From: Capillidium heterosporum
Lineage: Eukaryota; Entomophthoromycota; Entomophthoromycetes; Entomophthorales; Capillidiaceae
DNA length: 64,000 bases
NCBI GenBank assembly: GCA_016630905.1
Contig: WBMQ01000018.1
Span: 62,001-126,000, forward strand
Direction: 5' to 3'
The notes below the pieces were generated by a model. It did not search any database, was not told where the DNA came from, and worked only from the letters and a program-made list of their open reading frames with translations. This document shows, piece by piece, positions 9,752 to 21,010 of the stretch. Each line of letters begins with the position of its first letter. Position 1 is the first letter of the stretch. The translations under genes were made by a program, and so were the position numbers.

Positions 9752-12400
9752 TCAGGTGCTCAAGTTAACTGGTTCCAAAACTTGCAAGATGGAGCCATAA
9801 GCTCTTACTGGCAACCAGTTAGGCAAAATATTCCCCTTATAAGCTGTATAAACGTTTTCAAAAGCTGGGATAGTATCTTCATGATTGTTATAAAAAGTCT
9901 GGATCTCGAACTACAACTTACCACCCACCTTGGCTTTGTTCTCCTTGGAAATAAACATCTCGACGTTGGTAGTAGTGCCGTTTTTGTTTCCTCGGAATAG
10001 GGGAGATGTGGAAATTGGTATTAGATCTCAAGGTGATAGTCAATTGAGGATAAAGAGGTAACTTGGTGTCATCAAAAATAACAGTAGAGTTAATGATAAA
10101 TTGCCTGTAGAGGGGTTGGGGCAGATGCGACAGGCTTTAGTATGGTAGGTTTGGAACTGTAGTACAGGGAAAGCACTGGCATCAGACTCTATCTTACTTT
10201 TGGCTATATACTTGGTTAATTCATTCATAGGTCTGTTGAACTTTGGTGGCAATGCATCGAACTTAACGACATCAGAACCTATTTCGTATCTTTTGCTTTT
10301 ATCCTTCGATACCAACAGGTGGAAGACTTCAACTAGCTCTTTGAGGTACCTATCACCATAGATATGGACCTGAGTTGTCCCATTGTTGATATAATAGTGC
10401 TGGGTATAGGAAGCTCCGATGGTGGAGTGGCTGTTCATGGGCAGTATAACAGCAAAACAACCGTAACAATCGAAGATACAATAGAACTCAATTTGTAATA
10501 GCTGGTGCTTAATGATAGATAGGGAGGTAAAAGTAGGATTGACGAGAAAGCAAAGAGAATTAACAACATGTAGGAGATGATGGGTCCTTTGAAATCCAAA
10601 ACGATGCCACTAAAGTCACACACAATCAAGTTGATAAGATCACCTAAAACCAACAAGGAGACAATCATAACTAAGATGTTGAAGAGTACAACTACGTAGA
10701 ACCATTTTTGTTGATCTTTAATGTACCATCCAAAAGCTTGAAGTATGGGAAGAAAACGAAGCTGAATAATCTAACTACGTTCGGCAACATGAGCCGCAAG
10801 ATGTAGTAAGGAGCACCATTCCCGCAACTCATATTGTAGAAGCGCTCGACTGAATCAATAGGTAAAGTAAACTTGTTGCTCTTAAAATAAGTGTAAAAAA
10901 TCCATGATAAAGCAAATGGTTAAAGGTAGCATAACGACAAAACTAAAAATGAGGTAGGGCGATCATAGCATTATTAGAGTTGACCTTGGCGACCAAAGCC
11001 ATAGAGCCTAATATCAAAGCTAAACTTAGGATATCATACAGCTCCAAGAATACCAAATGTTTTAAAATGTTCTTTAAATTGGGCTTGGTCAAGTACTTCC
11101 TAGAGATGGCCTTGAATTTTCGTGAGAACAGGGTGAATAACAGTATAGCCAAACAAGTTAGCACTAAAGCAACTACCGCTAAAATATAGTTAGTCAGGAA
11201 GCTGTAACTGATCCCTGAACCTCCCAAAAGATCGTAATAGATACCCAGGTTCTCCTTTTTTAAGTCGGTAACTAAGCTGGATTGTTTCAACAAGTTATCG
11301 AGGATAAATAATGCCTAATCAGCCATTTGTTGAATTGAGGAGACAGGTACATGCTGCAGAACATCTTGTAATGTATGGTAGCGCGATCTATGCTCGTAAA
11401 AAGAGATGTCAGTATCTGACCTGTTGAAACTGTCGTACACGCTGTAGTCGGTTATACTGTCGATGAGTCCTAACTTGAACAAGTCATTGTAGAATACGGA
11501 GGCATGGGGATTCTTTATAAATTTTAAAAGGCTTGGAATTAATCTGTTGTTGGCTTGGAATATTAGAGATCTACTATCGGCACCACCACCTTCCAAGTTG
11601 ATGAAGGCTTTGACGTCTTGAAACCAAGGATATTGGACAAAGGCAGCAGCACCTTGTAACCCAATTTCCTCGGGACCATTAAAAAGCAATATGGTGATGT
11701 AGTTCAATTCACGCATCGAAAATAGCCGTAAAATTTCTAACATGATGGCGATAGAAGTCCCGTCGTCGGTTGCACCATGACTTATTGCAACAGAATCGTA
11801 ATGGGCTGAGATTAGGATGGCATTCCGGGATTTACCTTTGAGTTTTATAGCTACGTTACCGTCTTCAATTAGGTAGGCATTGCTAAAATTGGGATTGAAG
11901 TTGAAAGTTCGGTCCAATGTGTTGCGCGTGAAGGTGAAGTTGGACCTGTAGATTTCTAAATTGAGGTTCAAGCTGGATTGAATAAGATTACTGTAAGTTA
12001 GGATGTAAGATTGGATTTGATCAAAGTACTTGGAGTTGAAGTGATGGGGATACCGAGTTATGAAATCGAGGTGCTGGTGGGCAGTATCGACTTGGAATTT
12101 TTGAATCTTTGATATGTTCTTGAAGGGTGGAATAGAAATAGATTCAACTGGAGTTTGAGATGGGATATCGACGTAGATGGAGAGTTTAGCATCGTTGGGA
12201 ATCTGAGTTACAAAGTAGCTGATGAGTAGAGCGACTATGTAAGTAGCAAAGAGGAAAGTGTAGATTGATAAAACTTTGGCAGAGTTGAGTCTGATGGGGA
12301 TGGGATACTTGACTTCGGTATCGACGTCTAAATTTGGGTTGAGGTCGACGGGCTATAGTTCCGTATCATTTGGATCGTTTAATTTGTTTGTACTCAGCAT
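9752..12400 (-). pseudogene. PFF1: Dead vacuolar membrane M28 metalloprotease (PFF1-like)
   Basis: In yeasts PFF1 encodes a multi-pass vacuolar membrane protein with an M28 zinc peptidase domain. Here the N-terminus has a membrane segment (VLSIYTFLFATYIVALLI). The peptidase motifs follow in order: SAHYDSV, GATDDGTS, FNGPEEIG, INLEGGG and a histidine in RYHTL. Several C-terminal membrane segments come next. The gene is disabled by an in-frame TAG at codon 16 (12353-12355), another at 11315-11317 and a third at 10943-10945, followed by frame changes between about 10900 and 10450 and again after 10100. The ends are taken as the ATG at 12400 and a TGA at 9752. Both arms carry the same lesions. 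Confidence 0.85.
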
Positions 12401-12581
12401 TTGCTTTGATTTTTAGTTTAGTTCCCTCATAAAGGTTCATATATTATGTAAGATGAAAAGATGATTGAGGATTGATCGGCTTAATTCAAATTAGACTGAC
12501 TAATTAGGTGGATTGTTAAGGTCCTAGAATGGCAAGGTGTTGGCATTGGGCTTGGAGATCATTTACAATTCCGTCCAAAAC

Positions 12582-15061
12582 TATAACTATTGTAAAAATA
12601 AATAAGATTTAAATTTCGATGATGTAAAATCCAATTGAAATGATGTGGCCAACTATGATATAGCATAAATTTTGAAAATAAATAAATGGGGCGATGGAAA
12701 CAGAAAACAAAGTGCTATATAAGTAACCTGCCACATACAATGCAGCTTGTGTTTTCAAAATGAGATCATAAATTTATGAAAAAAATAGTTTCCATTCTTT
12801 GGAGCCATATCGTTCTATACTGAATTTATCACTAGTGCTAAATCACCATTTTTTCTTATAGAATATTGTGAATTTTGTTCATTTAACTCAGAACAGTTGG
12901 CTTGCATCACATATGTTTATATATACTTTGTATCTAAGTAGAATGGTTTTCTAAATAAAAACATATCTTAATTCCAAACGCTGGCATTTATATCAGTTCA
13001 ATATGAATTATCTTTGAACTTTTGTAGCAACATAACACTCAAGTTTTAAAATAGAAGCTGCTATGAAGTAGTTGACGAAATATTTATTTTAGCTGGGATA
13101 GTAAGTGGAAAGTGATATTCAAAGTAAATGGGCCTTATTTAGTTTGCTACTCAACTTTAGACTTGTTGAATGTGCCTACTTAAGTAAACTTTAGGATAGG
13201 GTTTGGAGAATTGGGTTGAAGGTAATGCTGGGTTAGAGGCCAAAGTTTTGAGATTGTAAATAGTTTGAATTAGTTGGTGTAGGTTAAGAACCACTTTAGT
13301 TCTATCGTGTTGGTAAAGCTTATAAAGGGCTATTTGAAATAATAGTCGGTAATGGATTAGACTATGTTTAGTTGAAATTTAAAAGTGGAGTACAAACTTC
13401 AATTTGAATACGAAAATAGATGGAATAAATTTAAGATAGAATGTTGCCGGTTATAGCTTGCTGATAGGACTCTGTTTTAAGGATCCAATTAGTAATGTTA
13501 TTGCTAGTTACATGTTCACGAAATCCTTCGTGGATGGCTAAATTGAACTCAGGCCTAGTTTTAAATGGTGCATCAGCAATATAGCCCTTCACCGAATTGA
13601 ACAAATGTTCAATGAGATTCAAAAATGGAGAAAATGGGAGTAAGAAAAGGTATTTGATATATTTTTTAAAAATGCTCGGAGTAGGTCGCCTTCTTTGAAT
13701 GCTCTTATATGTATTGAAGCATTGTCGAGAATAATCAATCCACCTATAAAAAAGTTGATGTTCTCCATGAAAAATTCGTAAATTTGGACATATGTATTGG
13801 ATTCTACGCCGGTACCACTTTCTTTGATATTCTTTGTTACATATTCACCTGACTGAGATATTCCAGCTATTACATTTATTGCTTTAACCTTTTGTTGTTT
13901 AAGTGCCGAAGCTTTATTGCCTGCTGATGCCCAACCATGGTTACATGCTAAATCCATATTGAAGTTCGACTCGTCCGTATAAAACTTCTTCCTATCTTGA
14001 AAACTATTTAAAGCCGAAATGTGATTTTTCTAATATAAGAGTTAAGAAGTTATAATGTGGTAAAGATACCTCTTTATTACTGTACTTGGTTTATTCCAAT
14101 GCACTGGAATTTTGGTTGTAACTTTCCAAGTGTATTTAGCACTTTTCAAGCTATTTGATAATGTCTTCACAAACATCAACATTTGCTACCTTGCTTAAAA
14201 TATTCTTCAAAGTTTTGAGTTTTGTAGTAGACTTCATCTCCAATATATACAAGCAGTATCCAATGTCTTCGTTGGTCAACACCCTATTTCAACCTCTATT
14301 ATCTTCAAAAACCTCACCTTGTTGTAGTTTTCCAGCTCAATCCACTATTCTGAATATAGCTGATAAGGCAATATTGTTGTATTTAGCTCGAAGGTCATTG
14401 ATCTTGAACTTTTCTGAATGATAGTCCTGAACTAACATCATCTCCCTCCTCGCTCCCACTCATAAAGTTATTGGCGAACTTAGGATTTTTGTAATAGTGA
14501 TTTATACCACTCAACGTATTTTCGATAACTTCTTTCTTCTGAATATCGATATTATCCTGTTGAAGTTTCTCCATTTCAGTATCGTTTTCATTGAGTTTGG
14601 TTTTATAGTCAAGTAGCTTCAAGTTGAGCTCATCTCTATTAAAGTTTAAATCCAAACACCCTTCAGGAAGGACCTCACTATCCTTTCCGTACACTACCTT
14701 AGTGTTGCTGTTATTTGAACTTAAAGGCCCGTTGTTGTTGACATTCATTGTTGAAATTATATATATTGGTTGAGCTCTCCTTTATCGCAGCATTATAAAA
14801 TTTCAAAATTTAAAGTGTTTTGCTCTAGCAAACCTTTATATTTGAAAATGGGAACTATTTTTTCCCAAAATTTATGATCTCATTCTCCAATTTCAACCTG
14901 CATTGCAGACTATGATTTAATTCTAGAACACTTCGTTTTCTCTTTACACTGTCCCATTTTTATATTCCAAAAATTGGCGTCTAATTACAACATGTTAGAT
15001 TCAAATATTATGATGCAATTGAATTTCTAAAACAACTCCATTTGTTTTTACAATAGTTATA
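12582..15061 (-). mobile_element. IS630/Tc1-mariner-like DNA transposon with ~220-bp inverted ends, decayed
   Basis: The sequence from 12582 inward (TATAACTATTGTAAAAA...) aligns for about 220 bases, with scattered changes, to the reverse complement of the sequence from 15061 inward. Shared patches include GAGATCATAAATTT and AATAGTT-CCATT. Both outermost ends read TATAACTATTG, so a TA target duplication, the norm for this superfamily, is possible. The broken transposase lies between the ends. Long inverted ends of this size are unusual for Tc1-type elements. Confidence 0.7.
13431..14748 (-). pseudogene. Transposase relic of the IS630/Tc1-mariner-like element
   Basis: The C-terminal DDE_3-type half is clear. 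YTDESNF holds the first acidic residue, GWASAG follows, ILDNASIH holds the second, and PFSPFLNLIEHLF is the typical block with the third acidic residue. The frame changes once between ILDNASIH and that block, near 13640-13660. The N-terminal 117 codons (14395-14748) are open, start with ATG and are rich in N, E and K. Between 14390 and 13960 several in-frame stops and frame changes separate the two parts. I join N- and C-terminal parts on position only, so the N-terminal frame could be a separate ORF. Confidence 0.7.
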
Positions 15062-15189
15062 CAAAGTAAAAAAATGCAATCTAAAAGCAACCATAGCTGA
15101 CTTTATTAAGGTATAGAATATGTTTAAATATAAAAGAGATGGAAAGGTAAATGGAATTGTACAAAATAGACAAATGGGTACCTGGCATA

Positions 15190-15909
15190 TTATCTGAACT
15201 GGGTATCTAAAAATCTAAGCGTATCTATATCCAACCTCTTTCTATACTGTAGGCTGTTATTCTGGATGACTTTGTCGAACACTTCCTCAACCGTTAACAA
15301 GATATTCGGTGTAGTGGTGATCGAATTGACGTCTCTACTCACTAAGTCCAACGACAAGCTGTACTCGGGGTAAAACAGCCGATTGTACAGCTTAGACCCG
15401 ACCCGAAACGATTTGTAGTACTGGTACCTTTTAGCAGCTTTGACAATACTGTTTCTATTTCTAAACTTTAAGGGGACTTGGATATCAAAGTTATTGCGGT
15501 GATAGTGTACAAGGTGGAAGGTATGCCCGTCGACAGCTATACCCGAAATACATTTCTTAAAAAGGCCCTTTTCACAGGCTATGCGATGCTTTATCTTCTC
15601 GTGGGTGTCCTTGGTGAAGAGCATATGCTTGTTGTGATTGGGCTTAGTATGTTTTTGGATTTCTATCTGACTGTAATGGAAAAACCCATCGACAAACTTG
15701 GAAGGTGACCATACTCTATAATCGATCCATCTTAAAATACCGGTTTCAGTTTCGTCGTAGATGAGTAGTGTACCTTCTTCGATTGGGGTTATCATACGTT
15801 GGTAGGTGCTGGGTCGGCTGGTCATCTGGTTGATCTCACCACGCCTTAATGCTTCTATGAGTACGAAGGCGTCGAATACGGTGTTGATTGTCCCTTTGAA
15901 TAATGACAT
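15190..15909 (-). CDS. WOPR-domain (Gti1/Pac2/Wor1 family) transcription factor, intact
   Basis: This is a predicted DNA-binding regulator of 239 aa, starting at an ATG. The first WOPR half shows GTINTVFDAFVLIEALRRGEI at residues 6-26 and GTLLIYDETETGILRWIDYR then WSPSKF at ~46-72. The second half shows KKCISGIAVDGHTFHLVHY at ~118-136, matching the LIKKT...HLVSYY block. Family members control morphology and development in fungi (Wor1 white-opaque switching, Ryp1, Pac2). The protein is short and consists of little more than the DNA-binding domain. The C-terminal ~90 residues do not resemble a known domain. Confidence 0.92.
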   Translation of the reverse strand: MSLFKGTINTVFDAFVLIEALRRGEINQMTSRPSTYQRMITPIEEGTLLIYDETETGILRWIDYRVWSPSKFVDGFFHYSQIEIQKHTKPNHNKHMLFTKDTHEKIKHRIACEKGLFKKCISGIAVDGHTFHLVHYHRNNFDIQVPLKFRNRNSIVKAAKRYQYYKSFRVGSKLYNRLFYPEYSLSLDLVSRDVNSITTTPNILLTVEEVFDKVIQNNSLQYRKRLDIDTLRFLDTQFR

Positions 15910-16239
15910 AATGCTAAAATTGTTGTGTAATAATTGTACTTCTTTCAGTTTAATCTAGTTTGGTTTAGTTCAAGTTTTGAAGTTAATTTCATTTTCCAAA
16001 AAATTTCATTATGTCTAACATAACCTTGCCAACTGTATTAGATCGGACCCTAGAATAAAAAATGGCTTCCGGTTCATTCAAATAAACTATTCTAGTAGCT
16101 AACTAGGGCTGTTAAACATTTTAGTATTACTTTAAATTGTAGCTTGTTTCATGTATCGATTGGGGGTTTTCTTTAAATGGATAACATGAGACTGGGATTT
16201 TCGATTGGAATAGTTCACCTATACCTCTATTTGGAGAAA
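15910..16239. promoter_or_regulatory. Upstream region of the WOPR gene
   Basis: This holds no gene and no recognised repeat. It should contain the promoter of the WOPR gene. I see no clear TATA box or operator. The mirror is 34914-35243. Confidence 0.4.
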
Positions 16240-17550
16240 GTTGATAGTGCTGCAGATATTTTCTAATTTGAGATGTAGGTGTTTGTTTTTTGTTAAATTC
16301 CACTTCAACTTTTCAATTCTGAGAATAACTTGGGTTTCAAATTGATGCAATAGAACTAAGAAATAGTTTATTGATAAATACATAGCTACATAGTTTTATA
16401 TGTAGAACAATACATAATTTGTAAATGAGCTGACAATTACTCAACTAATAGCCTATTTAATATTTAATAGGAAAATGTGCTATAAGTTTAATACTATTTA
16501 ATTACTCAGTTTAATAGTATTTCATCCTGCATCTAATGTAAGGTCCAAGGGGGTGCCGTTGGATTCAACTAATGATGGTGTCATAATGGGAGCGTATGAC
16601 ATGAGAGGTCGGAACAGTAAAACTAATGCCGACCACTACATTGGTAATATGAATCACCCAAAGGAGGTAAGTCCAAAGGGAAGCAAAAAAGTTTGAACGG
16701 AGTGAGCTAAGAGGGTATAGAAGTCGAACCACATATTCGCACGATCTAATAACTAAAAGGCTGACCAGGAACAATACTTTATTCGTAGACAAAGCAGATC
16801 AGGCTGTCAGAGACAGTTATGGCAAGAAAAAAAATCAAGCTGTCACAATAGCTATGGTTGATGATTGGGATCAAGAGGTGAGTAACAGCTATTTAGAAAA
16901 TAGCGAGGTGGAACGTTGTCAAGATACCAGCCTTCAATGGCATCCCAAGGGTTTAAATACCCTTTTGGTATCTTGACGCTATTGGTTGGTTGTCAGAGTT
17001 CCGATATCCAGATGCTATCTGATAAGGGTTGGAATCCGTAAATTATAGCTGAACTAAGGATAGGGAACAATACTCAAGAATATCTAATAAGTGGAACAGA
17101 TTTCTGATCGAAACTAGTTATAAATGAGAAATAGAAAGATTGAAAGTTGGAACGAGGAAGTGGTGTGATGAGGATACAAAAAATGGGTCGATGACCTTAT
17201 AATAGAAATTGTAACAATCAGGGCTGCTACAGATACAAACTAGAATGGTTTTGTAGAATTGCATAGCTATTCCATAAATGTAAATTTATATACAATAGGC
17301 TGCTAACTACATATAATGCGAGCTTTAAGTAATTTACAAAATTTCGTAAGCCTGCTTAAATAGTTATTAATTTAAAATCTATTTAACTATAGAATAAAGC
17401 AACAGTAAATTTATATCACATCCTTTTGTCGAATACCGAATGTTTTTGGTTGTATAGTTATCAATTTATTTATAAAATGTGTATTTTATGACTAAATATA
17501 TACATGTTTACCAACAATTTATTTCCTAATTCTAGCGATTTGGATGTGAC
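16240..17550. repeat. AT-rich element with inverted ends, split by an LTR insertion (element X)
   Basis: The sequence inward from ~16340 (AATAGAACTAAGAAATAG...) aligns loosely with the reverse complement of the sequence inward from ~17545 (AGAATTAGGAAATAAATTG...), giving inverted ends of 150-200 bp. LTR C lies between them. The left outer part (GAGAATAACTTGGGTTTCAAATTG-TGCAATAGAA) recurs at ~23690-23735 and, truncated, at ~2400. A diverged copy with its own LTR is at 57605-58672. No protein is encoded, so this is MITE-like. Confidence 0.5.
16537..17231 (-). mobile_element. LTR fossil C (left), short copy
   Basis: A 695-bp member of the LTR family in minus orientation, with TGTAAGGTCC at one end and GCTGCTACA at the other. 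It is shorter than the ~1.03 kb members and has no internal region. The same insertion is present in the diverged right-flank segment at 57901-58484, so it is old relative to that duplication. Broken. Confidence 0.65.
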
Positions 17551-17600
17551 ATGGTAGCAAAGTCTTGTAGTTTTCATTGAAGCGGAGCTGGACAGTGATA

Positions 17601-17831
17601 TTACTGGGATAGCATTCGGTAGCCTCCAAATTCGAACCCGGTATTTTGATAATCAAATGCATAGACACTATTGTGGGGACTGCTTGGGGTCAGGAACTTG
17701 GTGCTGGCTATTATACCGACGATGGCAGAGGTTAGGAAATAGATTGGAAATGTATCTAGACTGTTTATTGTGATGTTTTTGTTGGTAGTCCGAGTTATCA
17801 ATTCCCTTTTTATACTACTTTTTATGTTCAT
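17601..17831 (-). CDS. Small one-pass membrane protein, unrecognised
   Basis: A 76-codon ATG-started frame with one hydrophobic segment (TFPIYFLTSAIVGIIAS, residues ~27-43) and an aromatic C-terminus (FDYQNTGFEFGGYRML). A diverged copy at 57313-57606 keeps the coding pattern in its first 50 codons. Downstream of this stop another frame continues with QLRFNENYKTLL, which also exists in the other copy. The ancestral protein was therefore probably longer and this copy may be truncated by one frame change. The size and single membrane pass would suit a mitochondrial inner-membrane subunit, but I cannot assign one. Confidence 0.45.
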   Translation of the reverse strand: MNIKSSIKRELITRTTNKNITINSLDTFPIYFLTSAIVGIIASTKFLTPSSPHNSVYAFDYQNTGFEFGGYRMLSQ

Positions 17832-18421
17832 AGGTGATTATATACAACCTACTATTCTTTTCTTTCCTTCAAGGTGTCTCGGACCAAGGCTTAGAATGAG
17901 TGTAGCTCCGCTTCCATTAATGTTACAATTCAACCCATTACTTTTAACTATAATTAAGCTACTCAAAGCTAAAGCTCCATACTAGACCAAATAGGCTTTA
18001 AACTAATATTTAGACTGCAGCTTTATCCGCCTCTATTTCATACCTAGATTTAGATCTTCAAGTAGAGAGTAGACTTGACCGATATGTCTTAGAGGCTTAT
18101 TTTATAAAGTCCGTTTGGTTTTACCTTTGATTCAAAGGTGGATTATGTTCTGAGACTAAAGCTTGCTCTCGGTGTAAACTTTCAGATACCGGTTTGTCAG
18201 TAACCAATAATTTTACTCAAGTTTTTAACTAGTTATACAAGTTGTAGAGGAAATATACATCAATATATGTAAAATTTATAAATACTGGTGAGCTATTATT
18301 TGAAGGATGTATTTGAAGGATGTATTTGAGGTTGGTAACTTTTCTGCTATTTTCATATCTAAAAAGTACCTGTAGTTTCGAGTCTCGCCATATAAAGACA
18401 TAAAATTGAAAACACCCCTAC
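17832..18421. other. Intergenic region conserved in the right flank
   Basis: No gene is seen. The whole stretch aligns with 56738-57312 in a diverged form (blocks CTAAGCCTTGGTCCGAGACACC and TTAAAGCCTATTTGGTCTAG), so it belongs to the segmental duplication. A perfect 13-bp tandem doubling (GAAGGATGTATTT, 18302-18327) is present here but not in the flank copy. The mirror is 32732-33321. Confidence 0.55.
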
Positions 18422-19450
18422 TGTAACAACCCTGGTCGTTACAATTCCTATGATAATGTCATAGACCTATTCCTTCATTTGCTTCCTTCTTTGCTATTTT
18501 CTTTTTATCAACTTTTAATTGCCAACCTGCAATTCATAGCTAGTTTAGTTCCGAATCTGCCCTACATTAGATATTTTTTACCTTTATTCTTTTCCTTAGC
18601 TTCGATGATTACCTAGGAATCCCCACTAGTAACAGCGGAACATCGTATACTAAAGCTTGGCAATAGTAAACTCACCAGTAGTAGCTCAGATTAGCACGGA
18701 CCTTTTTAGCTAAACTTGGCAAAACCTTAATTAACCTATAAAGTAGTTAATTACAGATGGAAATCTAATCATCCTGTTATAACTATTGCCAGGGTACTAA
18801 AGGGGTATTTAAACCCTTGAGATATCACTAAAGGCCTGCATCTTGATAACATTCCACTCTGCTATTTCATAGCTGTTACTCACCTCACTTTCTAACCATA
18901 GCTGTTGCGACAGCCTGATTTCGTTTCTTAGCTCTGAACAAAGTCTTATCCTTTATTTATATCCTTGTTCGGCATCGTATTCCTACGTGGTTGAATCCCC
19001 TTGTCCTTCCCACCTCTTATTACCTGCTAACAATCCTTGCTACCCTCGGATCTCACCTCCTTTGAGCGATTAATATTACTAATACGATCAACCCCTTCGA
19101 ACCAACGTTGGCCTACCAGCCAACCCCTACCTTTGATCCCAATACGGTAGCACCAGCTGTTGCTCAACCCTCGCCTGATAGGCCTCCCTCTGTCTAGCCC
19201 CAGTCTGTACCCAAGCCTCCATATATCCCCTCTATCCCCTCCTGGAACTGGAACGTGACTACTGTCGTGTGGGCACTCTTTATGGTGTACCTCCTTCACC
19301 CGGCTGTCCGACCTGCCCTCGGGAGAATCCAATCCTTTATTACCGATGCAGTGGTAGGCGTTAGTTTCACTTTTCTCACCCACCACGTCATTAGCTCGCA
19401 ATATGATGCCATCATTAGTTGGATCCAGCGGTACCTCCCTGGACCTTACA
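18422..19450 (+). mobile_element. LTR fossil B (left), solo LTR
   Basis: A 1029-bp LTR family member, TGTAACAACCCTGG...GGACCTTACA, with no internal region and no clear target duplication. It separates the segmentally duplicated region (left) from a piggyBac end (right), so it may have served as a recombination point. The flank copy of the left neighbour at 56738 lacks the LTR and begins exactly at this junction. Confidence 0.72.
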
Positions 19451-19690
19451 GGCTAGAAGTTTTTTATCATGTATGATGAAAACTATATATCCTTTTAGCC
19501 TTAATCAAACATCAAATTCTTTGATAAAATTGACCATATATAAAAATTAACTACACAAATAAAAATCCAAGTTTTCAATTTCTTTTGAGCGCTTCTGTGT
19601 TTCATGTATTCAAATGCATACATGGAGTTTTTTCAAATTTTTGGGTCTTCACTTTTGAAATTTACTAAAAAGTGGTCTGTCGTCTATGGG
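19451..19690 (-). mobile_element. piggyBac end fragment, tip next to TTAA at 19691-19694
   Basis: The reverse complement matches the left end of the piggyBac element at 51516 for about 235 bases, starting CCCATAGACGAC and running to the block AAAAGGATA...TCATCAT. The tip abuts TTAA, the family target. The rest of the element is missing: LTR B follows directly. The third arm-to-arm difference, an extra A in an A run, lies here at ~19540. Confidence 0.8.
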
Positions 19691-19876
19691 TTAAGCGAAG
19701 CTATAGCTGATTTAGAAAGATTTCCTTACACCTTGTATAAAAGTATTAAAATATAACTGTATTTATTCCTTAAGATGTATTTTAAAGCATATGCAGCTAT
19801 TTTAATAAAGGAAAACCTCATATTATGGCTTACAGGGTATTTATAAAATGCTAAACCTATGTATATTTAGTATGTT

Positions 19877-20614
19877 TTATATTGACGCAGCCTTCAACTT
19901 TCGCGTACGCTCCTTGATGCTACTTTTATTATGAAGTGAATCCTCCAAGTAGCTGGGACCGTACATCAACTTGTGAGCTTTGGTACACTTCTTTGTGGTT
20001 AGATGCCTATTGAATATATCCTTCCTATAGAACTCCATCTCGCAAGGCTGACAGTGATAGGCCCTAACTATGGAGTGGATTCCTTGGTGTCGTTTGAGGA
20101 TGTACTTGTGGTTAAAGAGCTTGTGGCATGCATCGCATTCGAAGATCAAGGGCAGCTTACCTTTTTTGCCTTTGCCTCGGTAGTTAGAGAAGTTAGAGCT
20201 TGAGTTGGAACTGTGGGTTGTACTACCATTAAGGGGTATTCCATCAATATTAGAAAATACTACAGGAGATTCTCGAGAATAGGATAATATCTGTGGGTAG
20301 CCTTTGTCAAAAGAGTGGCCGAAACTAATCCAATTAGATTGTAAACTGTTTAATATCGGCCATGAGGTGGATAATTCGTTGGAACTGGTATAACATTGAC
20401 CGACGTAGTTTCCTACGTAGCCAAATTCCGCTTTTATTGGCGAGAAGTCAGTTGGAGGCAGATATAATCCCATCAAGCTGGCATCTGTCTCATTTGTGAA
20501 TGGGGGGCTGTTGTAACTGATTGGATCTTTATGAGCCTGCGAAAATGAGTCACTCCAGGAGTTCAAAGTACTCCCTTGACAGGTTAAATAGTCTTCTTTT
20601 GTAATTTTCTCCAT
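19877..20614 (-). CDS. C2H2-type zinc-finger transcription factor, intact
   Basis: A predicted DNA-binding protein of 245 aa from the first ATG (the frame opens two codons earlier with TTG). Two adjacent fingers sit near the C-terminus. Finger 1 is C160-x2-C163-x12-H176-x3-H180 and finger 2 is C188-x2-C191-x12-H204-x5-C210, the latter ending in cysteine (C2HC). A basic GKGKKGK stretch precedes them, a likely nuclear localisation signal. The N-terminal 150 residues are S/N/P-rich and without a known domain. Two piggyBac ends, tips toward the gene, bracket it at 19690 and 20829. The finger pair is of the general yeast type and no specific orthologue can be named. Confidence 0.9.
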   Translation of the reverse strand: MEKITKEDYLTCQGSTLNSWSDSFSQAHKDPISYNSPPFTNETDASLMGLYLPPTDFSPIKAEFGYVGNYVGQCYTSSNELSTSWPILNSLQSNWISFGHSFDKGYPQILSYSRESPVVFSNIDGIPLNGSTTHSSNSSSNFSNYRGKGKKGKLPLIFECDACHKLFNHKYILKRHQGIHSIVRAYHCQPCEMEFYRKDIFNRHLTTKKCTKAHKLMYGPSYLEDSLHNKSSIKERTRKLKAASI

Positions 20615-20828
20615 CTTCAAGTGTTTTCATTCTTTGTTTGAAGATCTTCTGTGTTTAATCCATTATATATAGCGCTAGAATTTTAAATACAATGAGACTG
20701 TAGCTAAAGTAGTTTAAAATTTTGGATCGAATTAAGCTAAAAAATCTATTATGCTGTTTAATTACAATCTTTATTTTAGCATGCAAAGCTGTTTGTAAGG
20801 TGAACTGCAGAGCTCAATGTACCTTTAA

Positions 20829-21010
20829 CCCATAGACGACGGACCACTTTTTAGTAAATTTTCAAAGTAGGGATTCAAAAATCTGAAAAAACTGTATGCA
20901 TTTGAATATATGAAACACATAAGTATCCAAAAGAAACTGAGAACTTGAACTTTTATTTGTGCAATCGATTTTTATATATGATCAGCTCTATCAAAGAATT
21001 TGATATTTGA
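20829..21010 (+). mobile_element. piggyBac end fragment, tip next to TTAA at 20825-20828
   Basis: CCCATAGACGACGGACC at the tip follows TTAA, and about 180 bases match the left end of the element at 51516. The fragment stops near 21010 where repeat Y begins. Its tip faces the C2H2 gene, opposite to the fragment at 19690. Confidence 0.8.

Noticed and set aside
9752-12400. Three in-frame TAG codons in the protease gene suggested TAG reassignment
   Set aside because: The long intact genes nearby contain no internal TAG, and this gene also has frame changes and loses its reading frame downstream, so it is simply a dead gene.
19027-19401. 124-codon minus-strand ORF (and its mirror 31752-32126)
   Set aside because: It lies entirely within the LTR, antisense to that family's coding-like strand. 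It is a shadow frame.
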